Assembly: GCA_023213395.1 (NCBI GenBank)
Contig: CM041465.1
Span: 119,109,741 to 119,173,740 of the forward strand
DNA length: 64,000 bases
Source of the DNA: Cycas panzhihuaensis
Lineage: Eukaryota > Cycadophyta
Direction of reading: 5' to 3'
The position numbers and the translations under genes were made by a program. Position 1 is the first letter of the stretch. The number at the start of each line of letters is the position of its first letter. Below, in pieces: positions 1-11,993 of this stretch. The notes beneath the pieces were generated by a model, which saw only the letters and a program-made list of their open reading frames with translations, was not told the DNA's origin and did no database searches.

Positions 1-148
1 CCTACTTAATCACCATTACTTATTATTTCACTCTTTTGATTATTGGAGAAGAATTAGAATTGATAAAACGCTACTCTGCTAATGTTACTTAACAACTTTT
101 AATCTTATCGCGTCCACCTACTTATGTCTCAACTATGCATCCCATTCA

Positions 149-600
149 ACTCTGATACTATATGAAAAAATATATATGCATACATATCTTCTAAGCTATA
201 AGATCTTGATTATGCATAACAAGTACAATAAAAAGTATAAGAAACATAATACACCAGATATACATGGGAAAACCTTTTCAGGTAAAAAATCTAGTATAAA
301 AAATCGCTAAATCACATTGATTCTTGATTGGATAAATATACAATGGACTCTAGGATATTTATAATCCCCCAAGTAGTGGCAACCCTTAAAGGTTATGTTC
401 CTTCACAAACTCTCACCTTTTTGTTAAACAATAACTAAATCACATTTAATATTAACATAAGTGTCTTAGAATTAACTACCACACTAATAACAACTTTACT
501 TTCATGTGGTGTTTATTACTTGAAAGAGCTATGTATGAATGGTTTGGTCATTATACCTAGTTAAAGGGTTAATAAGTATGATAAAATGGTGACTTTTGTA
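149..600 (-). repeat. Edge of a minus-strand Copia LTR with adjoining tRNA-iMet primer site
   Basis: Positions 149-160 read ACTCTGATACTA. This matches, at 10 of 12 bases, the reverse complement of the plant initiator-Met primer site (TGGTATCAGAGC). An LTR should therefore begin at about 161 and run rightwards, with the coding part of the element lying left of the window. Inside it a minus-strand TATAAATA box lies at about 358-366, the right place for a U3/R boundary on that strand. The right LTR border and the target duplication were not found, so the right limit given here is arbitrary. A chance match to the primer site is the main alternative. Confidence 0.42.
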
Positions 601-2329
601 TTAATCTAGATATTAGGTTAAGAGATTTATCTACTAAAGGCTAATTCTTAGGGCATTTATTACAAGGTGGTTGGAGCCCTTTTACCTTTAAATATATATC
701 ATTTTCTTTCTGTTAACTTTCAAGAAGAGAAGGAGACCTTGAAAGTGGAAGCTAACACAAGATTAGTGGCTGGGTGGAGGAGAGATTCAGGATCTAGCTA
801 TTAATTAGGAGGAGAGTTATAGCCCATCTCTTGATAGATGTCTACAACTCCTTTATATAAGTGCAATATTTTATGTTGTGTTTAGTGTGAAAATTGAATA
901 ACATTCTGTTATACTTACTAATTTAAAACTTAAGTTTAATTACATAAGTAATGCTTTGGTTTAACAAGTAAAAATCTGATTATATTTGTATGCTTATAGT
1001 TGTTATATTTCGTACTAAACACTCAAATCTTTTTAGGGGAAGTCACTAGTCTAACTATAAAATGTGGTTTATCAAATGATATCTTCCCTTGTTTTGTAAA
1101 TGCATGCTACTCTTGAAGTAAACACCTTTGATGTGAACTTGTTAAAGCATCATTTTCAATAATTTATCATATATCATAGGACTGTCATAATTGGTTCATC
1201 ATGCTATGAGGCATGTTTGTGTCGATAGGTACCCTCATTGAATTTTGCTGAAGAGTCCACACTCAGGGTCACATCTACTTTCGTCAATAATAAGAAGAAG
1301 AAGAAGAAGAAGAAACAATAATCACTAGCTCGTAGTAACATAAAGCAATGAGCGGTAGGGTTGGTTTGTTACAATAATTTTAGCAATGAGCAATAAGGTT
1401 GCTTTGTTCCAGCAAACATCGAGACTTTAGTATTGAGACACAAACAATAACATGCTAGAACGAATGAGAGTAGACCACTTAGCGTGCTATATTTCATAGA
1501 GTTGCATATACATTGGTCGAGATGACCAAAAATAGGGGGTTGTTAAATGGTTCGAAAAGGGAGAGTCCTTCACGTCCAACACATAGGATGATATTTATAA
1601 GTCGATATGTATTCCTAAATATTTGTTTATATTTTAATGGTCGAAAACTGGATAAAGTTTTGTGTGTAGTTGGAAAAAAAGATCTATATTATATATGTTT
1701 GTTACGCACGACTACCTATCTATACTTGTAGATTGTCAAGTCTATTACTAGTATATTCCCAAAGACCCTTCACAGGGAAAGATGTAGAGGATCAACTAAT
1801 AGAGACAAAGTATGGAGGAATATTAGTTAAGAGGGCACATGAGGACAAGTCACATATGGACATGATGGGACTACAAACAACTCTTTATGTTTGTGAAGAA
1901 GTCTTAAGGAGTTAAGTTAAATGATATAAAGAAGCAAAAGACACTTTAGGTTCTACCCTCTATGGTTGCAAATAAGTTCCAAGAAAATTGAGTTAAATAG
2001 GAGAAAAGGCACCACCTTAAATGGATGGGTGACAAGGTGGTTGGCCTTCGTTTGAGCACTTTATAGGCATCTTATGACAGATAACTAGTTACTAGTTATT
2101 TTGTAATTCTTTGGTTTTTGAGAATCTAGGGAAAAGAAAAGGGGAGATAGACAAGACAAGACAAAGGGAACAAGGGTTCATTGAAAGCCATGGCTTGGCT
2201 TTTGGCCTTTCTTTTCGAAGTTGGAGCAGAAAAAAGCAAAAGCCTACGAAGGGTGGATCTCGCGGAGAGACTGACAAAATCCACCTGGACAAAGCCGAGA
2301 CATGGAAATTGTAACCGTTGTTGACTGGT
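601..2329. other. Intergenic spacer, no recognisable gene
   Basis: AT-rich sequence with only short open frames that lack coding character or recognisable motifs. The open frames near 1513-1915 contain no family signature and are interrupted within 80 codons. Apart from the AAG microsatellite I see nothing structured here. Confidence 0.6.
1291..1313. repeat. (AAG)n microsatellite
   Basis: A short perfect run of AAG/GAA units in otherwise non-coding, AT-rich sequence. Confidence 0.9.
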
Positions 2330-2894
2330 ATCTAAGGCGCCCAATCCGACGGCTGTGGTGCTTCCCATGATTGAGAAACCCAGTTCAACCGTTGGATAAG
2401 GCGCATTTAAAGTCAGCCTTTAGTGCAGATAGGGTTTGACGAGCGATGTTCTGTACCTTAGCTAAGGGCTGCTTTTGCACAGGCATTCTCCATTCATAGC
2501 ACGCCTCGGCTTTTGCTTTATTATTGTCAGTGTAACCAGAGGATGATGATGGTGACGACAATGGTTGTTTTGGGAGCCGGGCATGTTCTGGTTTTGTGCG
2601 CTAACGTTGAATAACAGATAAAAGACATAATAAATATTAAACCATATTATCGTACTCCCGAGAAGCCACACCATGGATTTCCCGAGCATAAACCCTTTTT
2701 CTTTTCTGCGAACTCTCTTTATCAGTCTGCTTCCCTCCCTTTTTGTATCAGTAGTGTCAGTAATTCTCTCATTCTTCGGTTCGCAGTCCCGCCACTGTTC
2801 TGATTCTCCCGACGTAGGAAATTCATGCGCATAGGGTTGGTAAGTTTTTTGTTCGATTAATGTTTCCCTTGAATGCTTGCCGTATTTCATTGCA
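2330..2894 (+). promoter_or_regulatory. CpG-rich upstream region and probable 5' UTR of the 2895-3588 gene
   Basis: Base composition changes here: CpG dinucleotides become frequent, unlike the flanks. A TATA-like TTTAAAG lies near 2404 and an AT-rich TATA-like patch near 2615-2635. A long pyrimidine-rich stretch follows at about 2697-2755, typical of plant 5' leaders. A strong donor (G|GTAAGT at 2839/2840) and acceptor (TTTGCAG|G at 2922/2923) could define an 83-base leader intron at 2840-2922. The transcription start cannot be fixed from sequence alone. Confidence 0.5.
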
Positions 2895-3588
2895 ATGGTG
2901 AACGACAAACTATTATTTGCAGGCGAGGCAACGACTTCTACAGCGTTTCCAATGTCGACGGGTTCTTACTTCAACGATTTTGGATTTGATCCGGAAATGG
3001 ACTATGCACAGGTGCTCTCATGTCTCTGCGATGGATTCCTTGTTATTACGATGTTATTTGATGGATTCGTTTGTATGACAGGTGCTGGAAGAAGCTGGAA
3101 TGCAGGCTCGGGTAGCGCCGAGGTTGGATTTCCCGGCGTCCAAGGGCTGTAAAGATAATTTCCATCATCATCCCAGGAGAGTTCGTCGTACAGATTTGGT
3201 TGTGGACATTTCGTGTTTTCAAGCCCATTTCAAAGCTGCGGAGCTTCAGAAATCTCTTCAAGAACTCAAGACCAGGAGATCGTGGAAGAATTCTCTCTTC
3301 TTTTGGAAGAAATCTCACAAGAAGCAGAGAGTCCCATATTCTGGCATCCCTACGCCCCAACATCCAGGGTTCAAGTCTCGATCCAAACCCGCGTCGGGGC
3401 CGCTATACGCAGATATGGATGTTCGCAATGCCGGTCTTTCGTGCCGTTCCAGTGGACCCACCTCGAGTCCCCTGTCCGGTACAATGACCCCAACTCTAAA
3501 GGGCGAAGCTGAAATCCCATACGTGTCTCTCTACCACCACAACCGCTCCAGAGTTCCTCATACAACCCCAATCTACCTGGTCACATAA
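2895..3588 (+). CDS. Small basic plant protein with conserved C-terminus PIYLVT (two exons)
   Basis: Two exons, 2895-3011 and 3082-3588, join in phase 0 across a 70-base GT-AG intron to give 207 residues. The first 39 residues are acidic/aromatic (FNDFGFDPEMDYAQ). A basic stretch follows with SLFFWKKSHK at about 110-119, then SGPLY (144-148), SGTMTPTLKGEAEIPYVSL (171-189) and the terminal PIYLVT. From memory, an uncharacterised plant-only family (for example Arabidopsis At1g22230-like proteins) shares this order: a basic FFKWWKK-like segment, SGPLY, SGxLTPxxKGxxEIPYxSL and terminal PIYLVT. I know of no assigned function. The reading frame is open throughout and sits in the only CpG-rich part of the window, so I think it is a live gene. 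The start is uncertain: if the 2840-2922 leader intron is used, ATG 2895 is removed and ATG 2952 (MSTGSYF) starts a 188-residue protein. Confidence 0.72.
3012..3081 (+). other. Intron of the PIYLVT-family gene
   Basis: Begins GTGCTC after CAG and ends ATGACAG before GTGCTGG. It is T-rich and 70 bases long, near the plant minimum. Removing it fuses YAQ to VLEEAG in frame. Reading through instead shifts the frame and loses the conserved C-terminal motifs. Confidence 0.7.
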
Positions 3589-4600
3589 GTTGGATGATTT
3601 TACTTCCATGAATCGTGTCCATTTTCCTTGATATGGCTTGTTGTTTCAGTGCAATCGCTGTGTAATGTCTTTCTTACTCTGCATTGGTAGAAAATTAGAT
3701 TGGTATTGTAAGTCCCGAGAGTCCAGATTTGTAGGTGGAGTGTAGCTGCTCATTACTTGAACGGTAACCTTCGTATGAAATGTAAGGCTGCAAGTTTGTC
3801 GCCTTTAATTTGTTGCAGTGTTCAGGATACGTCCATGATGATCTTCCCAGAAACAATGGGGGGATTTACTTTGGATAAATATTTCTGCTTAATGATATTC
3901 CAATCTTACAAAACCACTATCGACTTTTCTTGTGATTCTTGAATGAAATATTTACCGTTCAGCCACGTTTGTTTTCATGTACTTCACCTGGCTTTGGCCA
4001 AGGAGAACCTTAAACAAATTCTATAAAGGAATAAACACTGGTCTATTAAAAATGGAAGGCTCCATGATCCATCCTGGCCTTTAAATCTGAAATATTAGAT
4101 GATTCCGACTTCCATAATCAAGGGAAGCTTCTGCACGACGACACGAGTGCTTAACCGCTGGTATCCTGCATTCCTTAAATACAATGGAATATAAGGCCAA
4201 GCGTGAAATCTTAAGGGCACTGTCAAGGGATGTATCCGGTACAGAATAGGTATATGTGAAATTACTCATACTGCAAGTTGCGGTCATACATCAAGCTCTG
4301 CGTTCCAGAATACTAGAACTCTAATTTCAGTCAATGTTGGAGACTATTAAATTCAGGTTAATACGGAAGACTGCACATTTATGTATCGGAACGCCCGGTA
4401 AAGAATGCTCGCGGTTCGAGGGGTTTCAAAGAATACATTGACCGGCATTAAATGTATCATGTGGTGACATTATTCGTGTTAAGAAGCATACCAGGTTTCA
4501 TTCATTAGATAGCATTTGGTGAAATTGAATGTTGCCCTTCGTTGGAAGCGGAAGCATCCTGTCAAATTCTGCACCGTTTGCCACGGCATCGAGCATAATT
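3589..4600 (+). other. 3' UTR and flank of the PIYLVT-family gene
   Basis: Still CpG-containing and mixed in composition up to about 4600, where it returns to AT-rich spacer. A TGAATGAAATA element near 3940 could act as a polyadenylation signal. I see no second gene: the minus-strand open frame at 4081-4287 has no recognisable motif. Confidence 0.45.
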
Positions 4601-6195
4601 CACTTCAGAGTCTGAATAAATTTGAACTTGAACAAAACCTGAAACTTTTTATAAAACAAGGGATAATGCACAAATTTAGAACTCACAAATTTTAAACTTT
4701 GTTTTAAATGAAGGATACCATTCTTCCTAATTTCCGAGGAAAATAACATATAATATCTCCTTTCTATAATGTGGTATCTAACAAAAGAACTATAAAGCAT
4801 ATACAAAGTTCGGAGATGAATAAAACAAAAATTTCACATTTAAATAGGAAAACTAACTATTTAAATAAATACCTTGAAGGATATGAGAATCTAAGTACAT
4901 ACAAAAAAAAGTAAGGAATAAGTTAAGAATAAAGCACACCAAACTAATATACGAAAGAGAATAAAGCTCTAAAGATGTTCAAAAGGGGCAATAATTATTT
5001 TTGGGACAAGTATATATAAATATGGAAAAGTGATTATAATAAACGAGATGAGACCCTATAAAAAATTGATAGTTCTTAGTGGGAATCTTACATATATCAA
5101 AATAAAATAGTATAATTACACATGATAACAAAGGCATAATGGGGTGTGGGATATTATGCTAAAATAAAGGGGTGATGGGAAACTTCATTTAGTGTAATTG
5201 CTTACTATTATAAACAAGTTAATTTACAAAAAGTGTGAGTGCTTTAGTTTAGTAGGATTTGGTCTTTATGTAAATTTTAAAAAGAAATGTTTGAAACCAA
5301 GCATATTAATTATTAAAAGGTAGATGTAATAGAAATTATGATCTAACCTAACCAAACTTCAACCTAAACAAGTATGCTTACTAGCTAAATAAACTACCAA
5401 AACTAAATATAGATTAATGGTAGCCTTCAAACACTAGGAAAATATTCATAATGCATATAAACTCTCCATCAAACACTATGATATTTAAATTTGAGACCAA
5501 GCAATATTCTTTAAATAATAAGACCTAATGCACTAATGTTATAACAACAAAATAAGAAAAAGAACATAAGTAAATCTTTTATGTAAAATATTATAATAGA
5601 CCAAGTGGCCTACAAACTAGTTACTAATAAGAAATATGCATAATAGAAGATACACACTATTTGAGAGGGGCCTTCTTGAAGAAATACATAAATTGGTTGA
5701 AGGTTTGAAGAAATATATTATATTACATGAGGTCTTGGGTATATATACTACCTTCAAGTTTCCTTTCATCTTAATAAAGTGTTATTCCATTTAACCATAT
5801 TTGTGCTATTTGTTGATACTAGTCTAACCTCCTTCTTATCATTTAAGAGTTCTTATGACCTATTTATCCCTTTATTTAGGTTTATTAAATCCACCCTGAA
5901 AGCATCATTAAAACTATTACTTCTTTTACTGGACAACATGATATCATAATGAATAAAATAGTATCATTTAAGTACCGGTTTATTAATATGGTTCATACAA
6001 TCGATCCTCAGGCATTTATTAATATATCATGCATATTAAGTCAAATATTTCTAATATATATAATAATTTATGCTTAATTTATAAATAAAGGTATTTGTAT
6101 AAATACCCATTCACTTGAGATTTGGCTGATCTTAGGCAATATATAGTGTGAAAAGGTAGGGAAGGACTTTATCACAACTTAAGAAGACCATGAAC
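4601..6195. other. AT-rich intergenic spacer
   Basis: CpG is almost absent and stop codons are frequent in all frames. No LTR, terminal inverted repeat or coding motif was recognised. Confidence 0.55.
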
Positions 6196-6200
6196 AATAA

Positions 6201-6844
6201 TGTTGAGAATACAAGGTCCTAAACTTTAAACCACCACAAGATCTAAGCTGTTTTGCAACTAGTCACAGGAATCAAAACTAAGATTTAACATGCAAGTTCT
6301 AAAAACATAGATAATACAACAACATCAATATATAAGCTAAACATCACATGTGCACCCGATATAACATGGTAAAACCCTAGCAACGTGCTAGGGAAACATC
6401 CACACAGGAAACGTATCGATCTTTATTGTTGTAGAATAGAGTAACAGTACATCTCAGTAGTAGAGTGCTCTCAGGAACAATAACCAGTCACCACCCTCAT
6501 CACAGTACATTGCATTACATTACAACATAACAAGAAAAGCCTTAAAACGGGCTACATGAGAGGAACATCCAAGACCTAAATCTCAATCGTAGAATCTAGG
6601 GTATTTGTATTGAATGACCCTGATTCTCTTTACAATTTAATAAGGTTTACATGGCTAATTTATCGGGTCGAGGGCTATTGCCCCTAAATCCCCTCTTAGC
6701 GGGGGGTGTTCCACCCCCCAGACCCCCTGGCCAAGGGGGGGTCCTGCCTCCCTTGGAACCCCCCGAGAAAGATTAGGGGGGGAAACTGCGCCGAAAATAC
6801 ACCAAAATTTTAACCCCAAAATATTGTTGTCACAATATCCAATA
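6201..6844 (-). repeat. E1 left (3') LTR
   Basis: Starts TGTTGAGAAT and ends ATATCCAATA on the plus strand. The terminal CA expected here has become TA. It contains the GC-rich block at 6664-6784. Homologous along its length to 10886-11531 and to the solo LTR at 33107-33751. Confidence 0.95.
6664..6784 (-). repeat. GC-rich G-run/hairpin block in E1 LTR
   Basis: A block of G and C runs stands out in an otherwise AT-rich LTR. It includes the hairpin GGGGGGTGTTCCACCCCCC and several further runs of 5-7 G or C. The equivalent blocks lie at about 11351-11473 and 33165-33290. The element is transcribed from the minus strand, and several long G runs fall on that sense strand, so a G-quadruplex in the RNA is possible. 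Confidence 0.7.
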
Positions 6845-6892
6845 ATCTCTACCTTGACAACAATCTACCCGGTACCTTTCCTGGACCCTTCA

Positions 6893-9800
6893 TCATCTTT
6901 TCTGTAAGCCAAGAGAAGTCAAACACCATTTGAACTTCTCTAATGGTATTGGTTTTATGAATATATCATCACAATTATGATTAGTGTGAATCTTCTCAAG
7001 TGCCACTCCACCTGCTTCCACAACCTATTTAACAAAATGGTACTTCAGATCAATATGCTTTATTCTACTGTGATAAGCTAGATTCTTGGCTAAGTAAATG
7101 GCACTTTGATTTCACAAAGTACCTTTACATTTTCCTGTCACCTTCCAAGCTCAACCAATTGACCCTGTAACTAGATTGTTTCTTTACAAGCATGTGCTGT
7201 AGCAACATATTCAACTTCCATGGTTGACAGTGCAATTGTGCTTTGCAATTTGGACATCCAACTAACTGGACAATTTGCAAGAGTAAAAACATAACCTGAA
7301 GTAGACCTTCTTTTATCTAAATCTCCTACAAAGCCTAAATCGACATATCTGCAAACCTAATTACCTATACCTCCAAAGGTGATGCAATAGTCGCTTGTGT
7401 CTCTCAAATACCGAAGCACCCATTTCACTGCAACCCAATGTTCCTTTCTTGGATTTGCCATAAACCTGCTCACTACGTTGACTGCATATGAAATATCAGG
7501 TCTTGTACATACTATGGCATACATCAAACTTCCTACTGCACTGACATATGGCACACGAGATATATAAGCCTTTTCTTCTTCACTATTAGGACTCATATTT
7601 GAAGAAAGCTTGAAGTAGGAAGCCAATGGGATACACTGCTTGGTTTCACATTTACAATACCAAACCTGGTTAGCACCTTCTCCACATATTTCTACTGTGA
7701 TAACCATAGCTTACCATTTTCTTGTCTTTGTGTATCTCCATGCCTAAGATTTATTTTACAGGTCCTAGATCCTTCATATTAAAAGTCTTAGCCAATTGAG
7801 CCTTTAGCTTATTAATTTCTTCCATGCTCTTGCTTGCAACCAGCATGTCATCAACATATAATACCAAGATAATGAATAAGCCATTGTCCATACATTTAAA
7901 GTAAATACAATGATCATACTCACTTCTTTTAAAATTTTGGCTCTCCATGAAGGCATCAAACTTCTTGTACCACTACCTAGGTGATTGCTTCAGGCCATAC
8001 AATGATTTCTTGAGCCTGCAAACAAGTCTTTTCCTACCATCTTGTACAAACCCTTCTAGTTGATCCATATAGATCTCCTTATTTAAATCTCCATGTAAAA
8101 AAGCTGTTTTTACATCTAACTGCTCCAACTCCAAATCGAGAGAAGTTACCAATGCTAACATCACTCAAATTGAAACAAGTTTGATAACTGGTGAAAAGAT
8201 CTCATGAAAGTCAAAACCTACTTTCTGTGCAAAACCTTTAGCCACTAGTCTTGCCCTGTATTTATCAACCTTTCCATCAACATTTGTTTTCTTTTTTAAA
8301 ATCCACCTGCAACTAACAGTCCTTCTACCATGTGGAAGTTCTACCAAGTCCCATGAATTAATTTTCTTCAAGGCATCTATCTCTTCCTGCATAGCCCTTA
8401 TCCACTTCTCTCCATGGATATCATCTATTGCTTCCTAATAACATGTGGACTCACCATCATTAGAAACCAAAGCGATAGAAATAGAAGGGTTATACCTGTC
8501 AGGTGGATGACTAACTCATGTAGATCTTCTAACTGTTGGCAGAGGAGTATCCACATATTCCTATGAATCTGCCGCTGATTCATCTTCAGAAAGATCTTCA
8601 TGCTCTTCTGATTCCACAGATGGCTGCATTTCAAACTTGACTTGTTGATGTTCAACTTGTTGCTCCTATTTTATTTGACTTCTACCTTTATGCGATTTTA
8701 CAAGAGGAGATTCATCAAATATGACATCTCTGTTAATAGTGATTTTATGGGCAGTAGGATCCCACAACATGTATACCTTCACACCATCCTTAACACCATA
8801 GCCAATAAAGATATATCTCTTGGGATTTGGGTCTAACTTTAAACGTTTACTTTTATCAGTCTAGGCATAAGCATCACAACCAAAAACTTTTAAATTTGAA
8901 TAATCACATGGATGTCCAGTCCATATCTCTTCAGGAATCTTGTAATCTATTGCAAGTGATGGTGACCTGTTTACCAGATAGCAAGTTATTTGAGCGACAC
9001 GCCTGAGCCTGCTCCACTCCTATATTACTTAGCATGCTTCTTGCTCTTTCCAAGAGTGTCCTATTCATGTGCTCAACAATGCCATTTTGCTGTGGAGTAT
9101 AGCTAGTGGTCTTGTATCTTTCGATCCCAGCTTCTCTGCAATAGTTCTCAAACTCTAAGGAGTTAAACTTATCTCCATTGTCAGTTCTTAAACATTTGAT
9201 TGTCTTACTAGTACTGTTCTTAACTAAAGCCTTGAACTGCTTAAACACAGTGAAAACTTCAGATTTCCTTTTCAAAAAATAGACCCATACCTTCCTGGAG
9301 TAATCATCTATAAATGTGACATAATACAATGATCCTCCATAAGATATTTTAGGGGCTGGTCCCCATACATCTGAATATATGTAATCTAGAACGCCTTTAC
9401 TAGTGTGACTCCCTACTTTAAACCTGAGTTTACATTGCTTTCCAAAAATATAATGTTTACAGAAAGCCAAATCTTAAAGCTACAAGTTAGGAAGCAACTT
9501 ATGGTTTATCAACACCTTAAGTCCTTTCTCACTCATGTGCCCAAGTCTCAGATGCCATAACTGAGCTAGATCTTCTGCAGTCTTTGATATTGTAACTGCT
9601 TGGCTAACATCTGTACTTCCCACTAAAATGTAAAGATTTCCTTTCTTTAAGGCTTTCATAACAACCAAGGCGCCCTTTAACCCCTTTAGGACTCCTTCAT
9701 GACCTGTATGCTTAAAACCACCCAAATCTAATTCATCTAAGGAAATCATATTCCTTTTCAAATTAGGTACATGTCTAACCTCAGTTAATGTTCTGACTAC

Positions 9801-10814
9801 CCCATCAAACATCTTAATTCTGATGCTACCAATACCCACTATCTTACAAGAAACTTCATTTCCCATAAGCACATCACCACCATCAAGAGGTTGGTATGAT
9901 GAGAACCAACTCTTGTGTGGATATATGTGGTGTGAAGCACTTAAATCTAATAACCAGTCATGGTGATAATGAGAAACATTACAAGTGACCAAGACATCAT
10001 CATCCATACCTTGATTTGACTCCACCTGATTCGTCTCCTTAGTAGGATCTTCCTTTTTCTAGAACTCCTTCCTTTTATAACAATCCTTCTTGAGGTGACT
10101 GACCTTATTACAATGCCAACACCTGAGTTTACTCTTTTTGCTCTTTAACATGGACCTCGATGTATCCCTGGAGTTTTGTCCTCTCTCAAAAGTTCTACCC
10201 CTTACTGTCATGGCTTCTAGTATGGAGGTTTCAAAACTAGATTTCCTCCACACTTCTTTCATTAGTAAAGCACTCACAACATAATCATAATCCAATACAT
10301 CTATAGTGCTAAAACTAATTGAGGTGACAATGTTATCCCAAGATTCAGGTAATAAGTATAATATGGTAACAGCCTTATCCTCATCCTCAATTTTAACATC
10401 AATACTAGTCAACTGATAAATAAGAGTATTGAAAACATTTAAATGGTCAGCAATTTTTATACCTTCATTTATTTGTAACGAGTACAGTTGCCTCTTTAGG
10501 TAGATTCAATTCATTATTGATTTGGTCATATACAAGCCTTCCAAACAAGCCCATAATCCTGCTGCTGTCTCTTCTCTTACAATGTTAAATAAGATTTTAT
10601 CTACCAAGAACAATCTTATTATGCTAATTACCTTTTTCTCTAAGTCATCCCAATCATCATTATCCATTCTTGCAGGTTTCTTCGATTTTCCTACAAAGGC
10701 TTTATACACACCCTACTATATAAGAACATCATGCACTTTTAGCTTCCATAACTCGAAGTTGTTCTTGCCATTGAATTTCTCCACCTCGAACTTTGTACCT
10801 GCTAGTTTCGCCAT
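6893..10814 (-). pseudogene. E1 Copia gag-pol polyprotein, decayed
   Basis: Starts at ATG 10814 (MAKLAGTKFEVEKF) and ends at TGA 6893-6895, interrupted by stops and frameshifts. Gag carries a zinc knuckle CWHCNKVSHLKKDC (C-x2-C-x4-H-x4-C) near 10090-10130. The protease motif reads WLLDLSASHH near 9940, where WLLDSGASHH is usual, so the active site is damaged. The pre-integrase domain has LWHLRLGH and CKHYIFGKQC. The integrase core keeps YSDVWGP, LRTDNGDKF and QQNGIVEHMNRT, that is, the D, D and E residues. RT covers about 8392-7751 (WILKKKTNVDG, VKTAFLHG, YVDDML). RNase H follows (MYAIVCTRPDISYAV, then STMEVEYVA), but its last acidic position is lost. No intact product is expected. Confidence 0.93.
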
Positions 10815-10871
10815 TTGGTGTAGAAAAGCTGACACCAAAACCTTTACAAACTTGTTGTTAAATAAAAAGTA

Positions 10872-10883
10872 GCTCTGATACCA
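10872..10883 (-). other. E1 primer-binding site (tRNA-iMet)
   Basis: The minus strand reads TGGTATCAGAGC, a perfect match to the plant initiator-Met primer site, two bases from the 5' LTR. Confidence 0.95.
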
Positions 10884-10885
10884 CT

Positions 10886-11531
10886 TGTTGAGAATATAAG
10901 GTCCTAAACCTTAAACCACCATAAGATCTAAGCTATTTTGTAACTAGTCACAGGAATCGAAACTAAGATTTAACATGCAAGTTCTAAAAACAGAGATAAT
11001 ATAACAACATCAATATACAACCTAAACATCACATGTGCACCTGATATAGTATGGTAAAACCCTAGTAGTGTGCTAGGGAAACATCCACACAGGAAAGGTA
11101 TCGATCTTTATTCTTTGTAGAATGGAGAAACAATACATCTCAGTAGCAGAGTACTCTCAAGAATAACAACCAGCTACCACCCTCATCATAGTACATTGCA
11201 TTATATTACAACATAATAAGAAAAGCTCTAAAATGGGCTACATGAGAGGAACATCCAAGACCTAAATCTCAACTGTAGAATCTAGGGTATTTATATTAAA
11301 CGAGCCTGATTCTCTTTATAATTTAATAAGGTTTATAGGGCTAATTTTTTGGGTCAGGGGCTATCGCCCATGAACCCCCTCTTAGCGGGGGGCGTTCCAC
11401 CCCCCTAGACGCCCCAGCCAAGTGGGGCTATCGCCCCCCTTGGAACCCCTCGAAAAAGATTAGGGGGGGAAACCGCACTGAAAACACACCAAAATTTTAA
11501 CCTCAAAATATTGTTGTCATTATATCTAACA
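10886..11531 (-). repeat. E1 right (5') LTR
   Basis: TGTTGAGAAT...ATATCTAACA on the plus strand, so canonical TG...CA ends. Pairs with 6201-6844; the GC-rich block is at about 11351-11473. Confidence 0.95.
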
Positions 11532-11856
11532 AATAAAAGGTATAGAAAGGTACCACAAGTAAGAAAGTAAAGACACCCTAAAAGACACTCCTACTAAGTG
11601 TTTACACCTCATCGTGTTGAATAGTCTTTATCTATTATATATGTGTATCTACACCCACACTCGAATCTAGGAGGAACATGGTCCTAATATACTAAAGCAG
11701 TATGAGAAATTGATCTAAGGACCCAACTTTGAGTTGACTTGGCCATCTTATCCTCCTCCGTAAGTTACTTCTTGCCTATATATGTATGTAAGCAAATATT
11801 CTCTCTATCTCATAACTAATGTTCCAATGTAAATTTCTTTATTTTATGATACGTGT

Positions 11857-11993
11857 ACACCCTATGTAAGGTGGAAGCTCATTCCATGCTCCACCAAATA
11901 TGAGGGTGCACCATTTAGTTTAATTTATGTTCATCCTATGTAAAATGGAAGTTATTTCCCTACTACACCAAGTATGAGGATTTACCAATTTTT
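11857..11993. repeat. Two-copy tandem repeat, 75-base period
   Basis: CACCCTATGTAAGGTGGAAG from 11858 and its diverged partner CATCCTATGTAAAATGGAAG from 11932 each continue with a shared 'ccacca/acacca-a-tatgagg' segment. The offset is 75 bases. Confidence 0.65.

Larger units (their letters stand above)
6201..11531 (-). mobile_element. E1: complete Ty1/copia retrotransposon, minus strand
   Basis: Two LTRs (644 and 646 bases) bound an internal region with gag, protease, integrase, RT and RNase H on the minus strand. It is flanked by a perfect 5-base target duplication AATAA (6196-6200 and 11532-11536). The primer site lies 2 bases inside the right (5') LTR. A purine-rich AAGGTAGAGAT (minus strand, 6845-6855) abuts the left (3') LTR. 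In the first 190 aligned bases I count about 16 LTR differences, nearly all transitions, so the insertion is old. Domain order (integrase before RT) is that of Copia. The sequence style resembles the Tork/TNT1-94 type, which is an inference. Confidence 0.95.

Noticed and set aside
2111-2314. Charged plus-strand open frame upstream of the gene
   Set aside because: No family resemblance and no splice link to the downstream gene that keeps frame; treated as upstream sequence.
2462-2908. 148-codon minus-strand open frame
   Set aside because: It overlaps the promoter, leader and first exon of the plus-strand gene and has no recognisable motif. Its openness follows from the higher GC content there.
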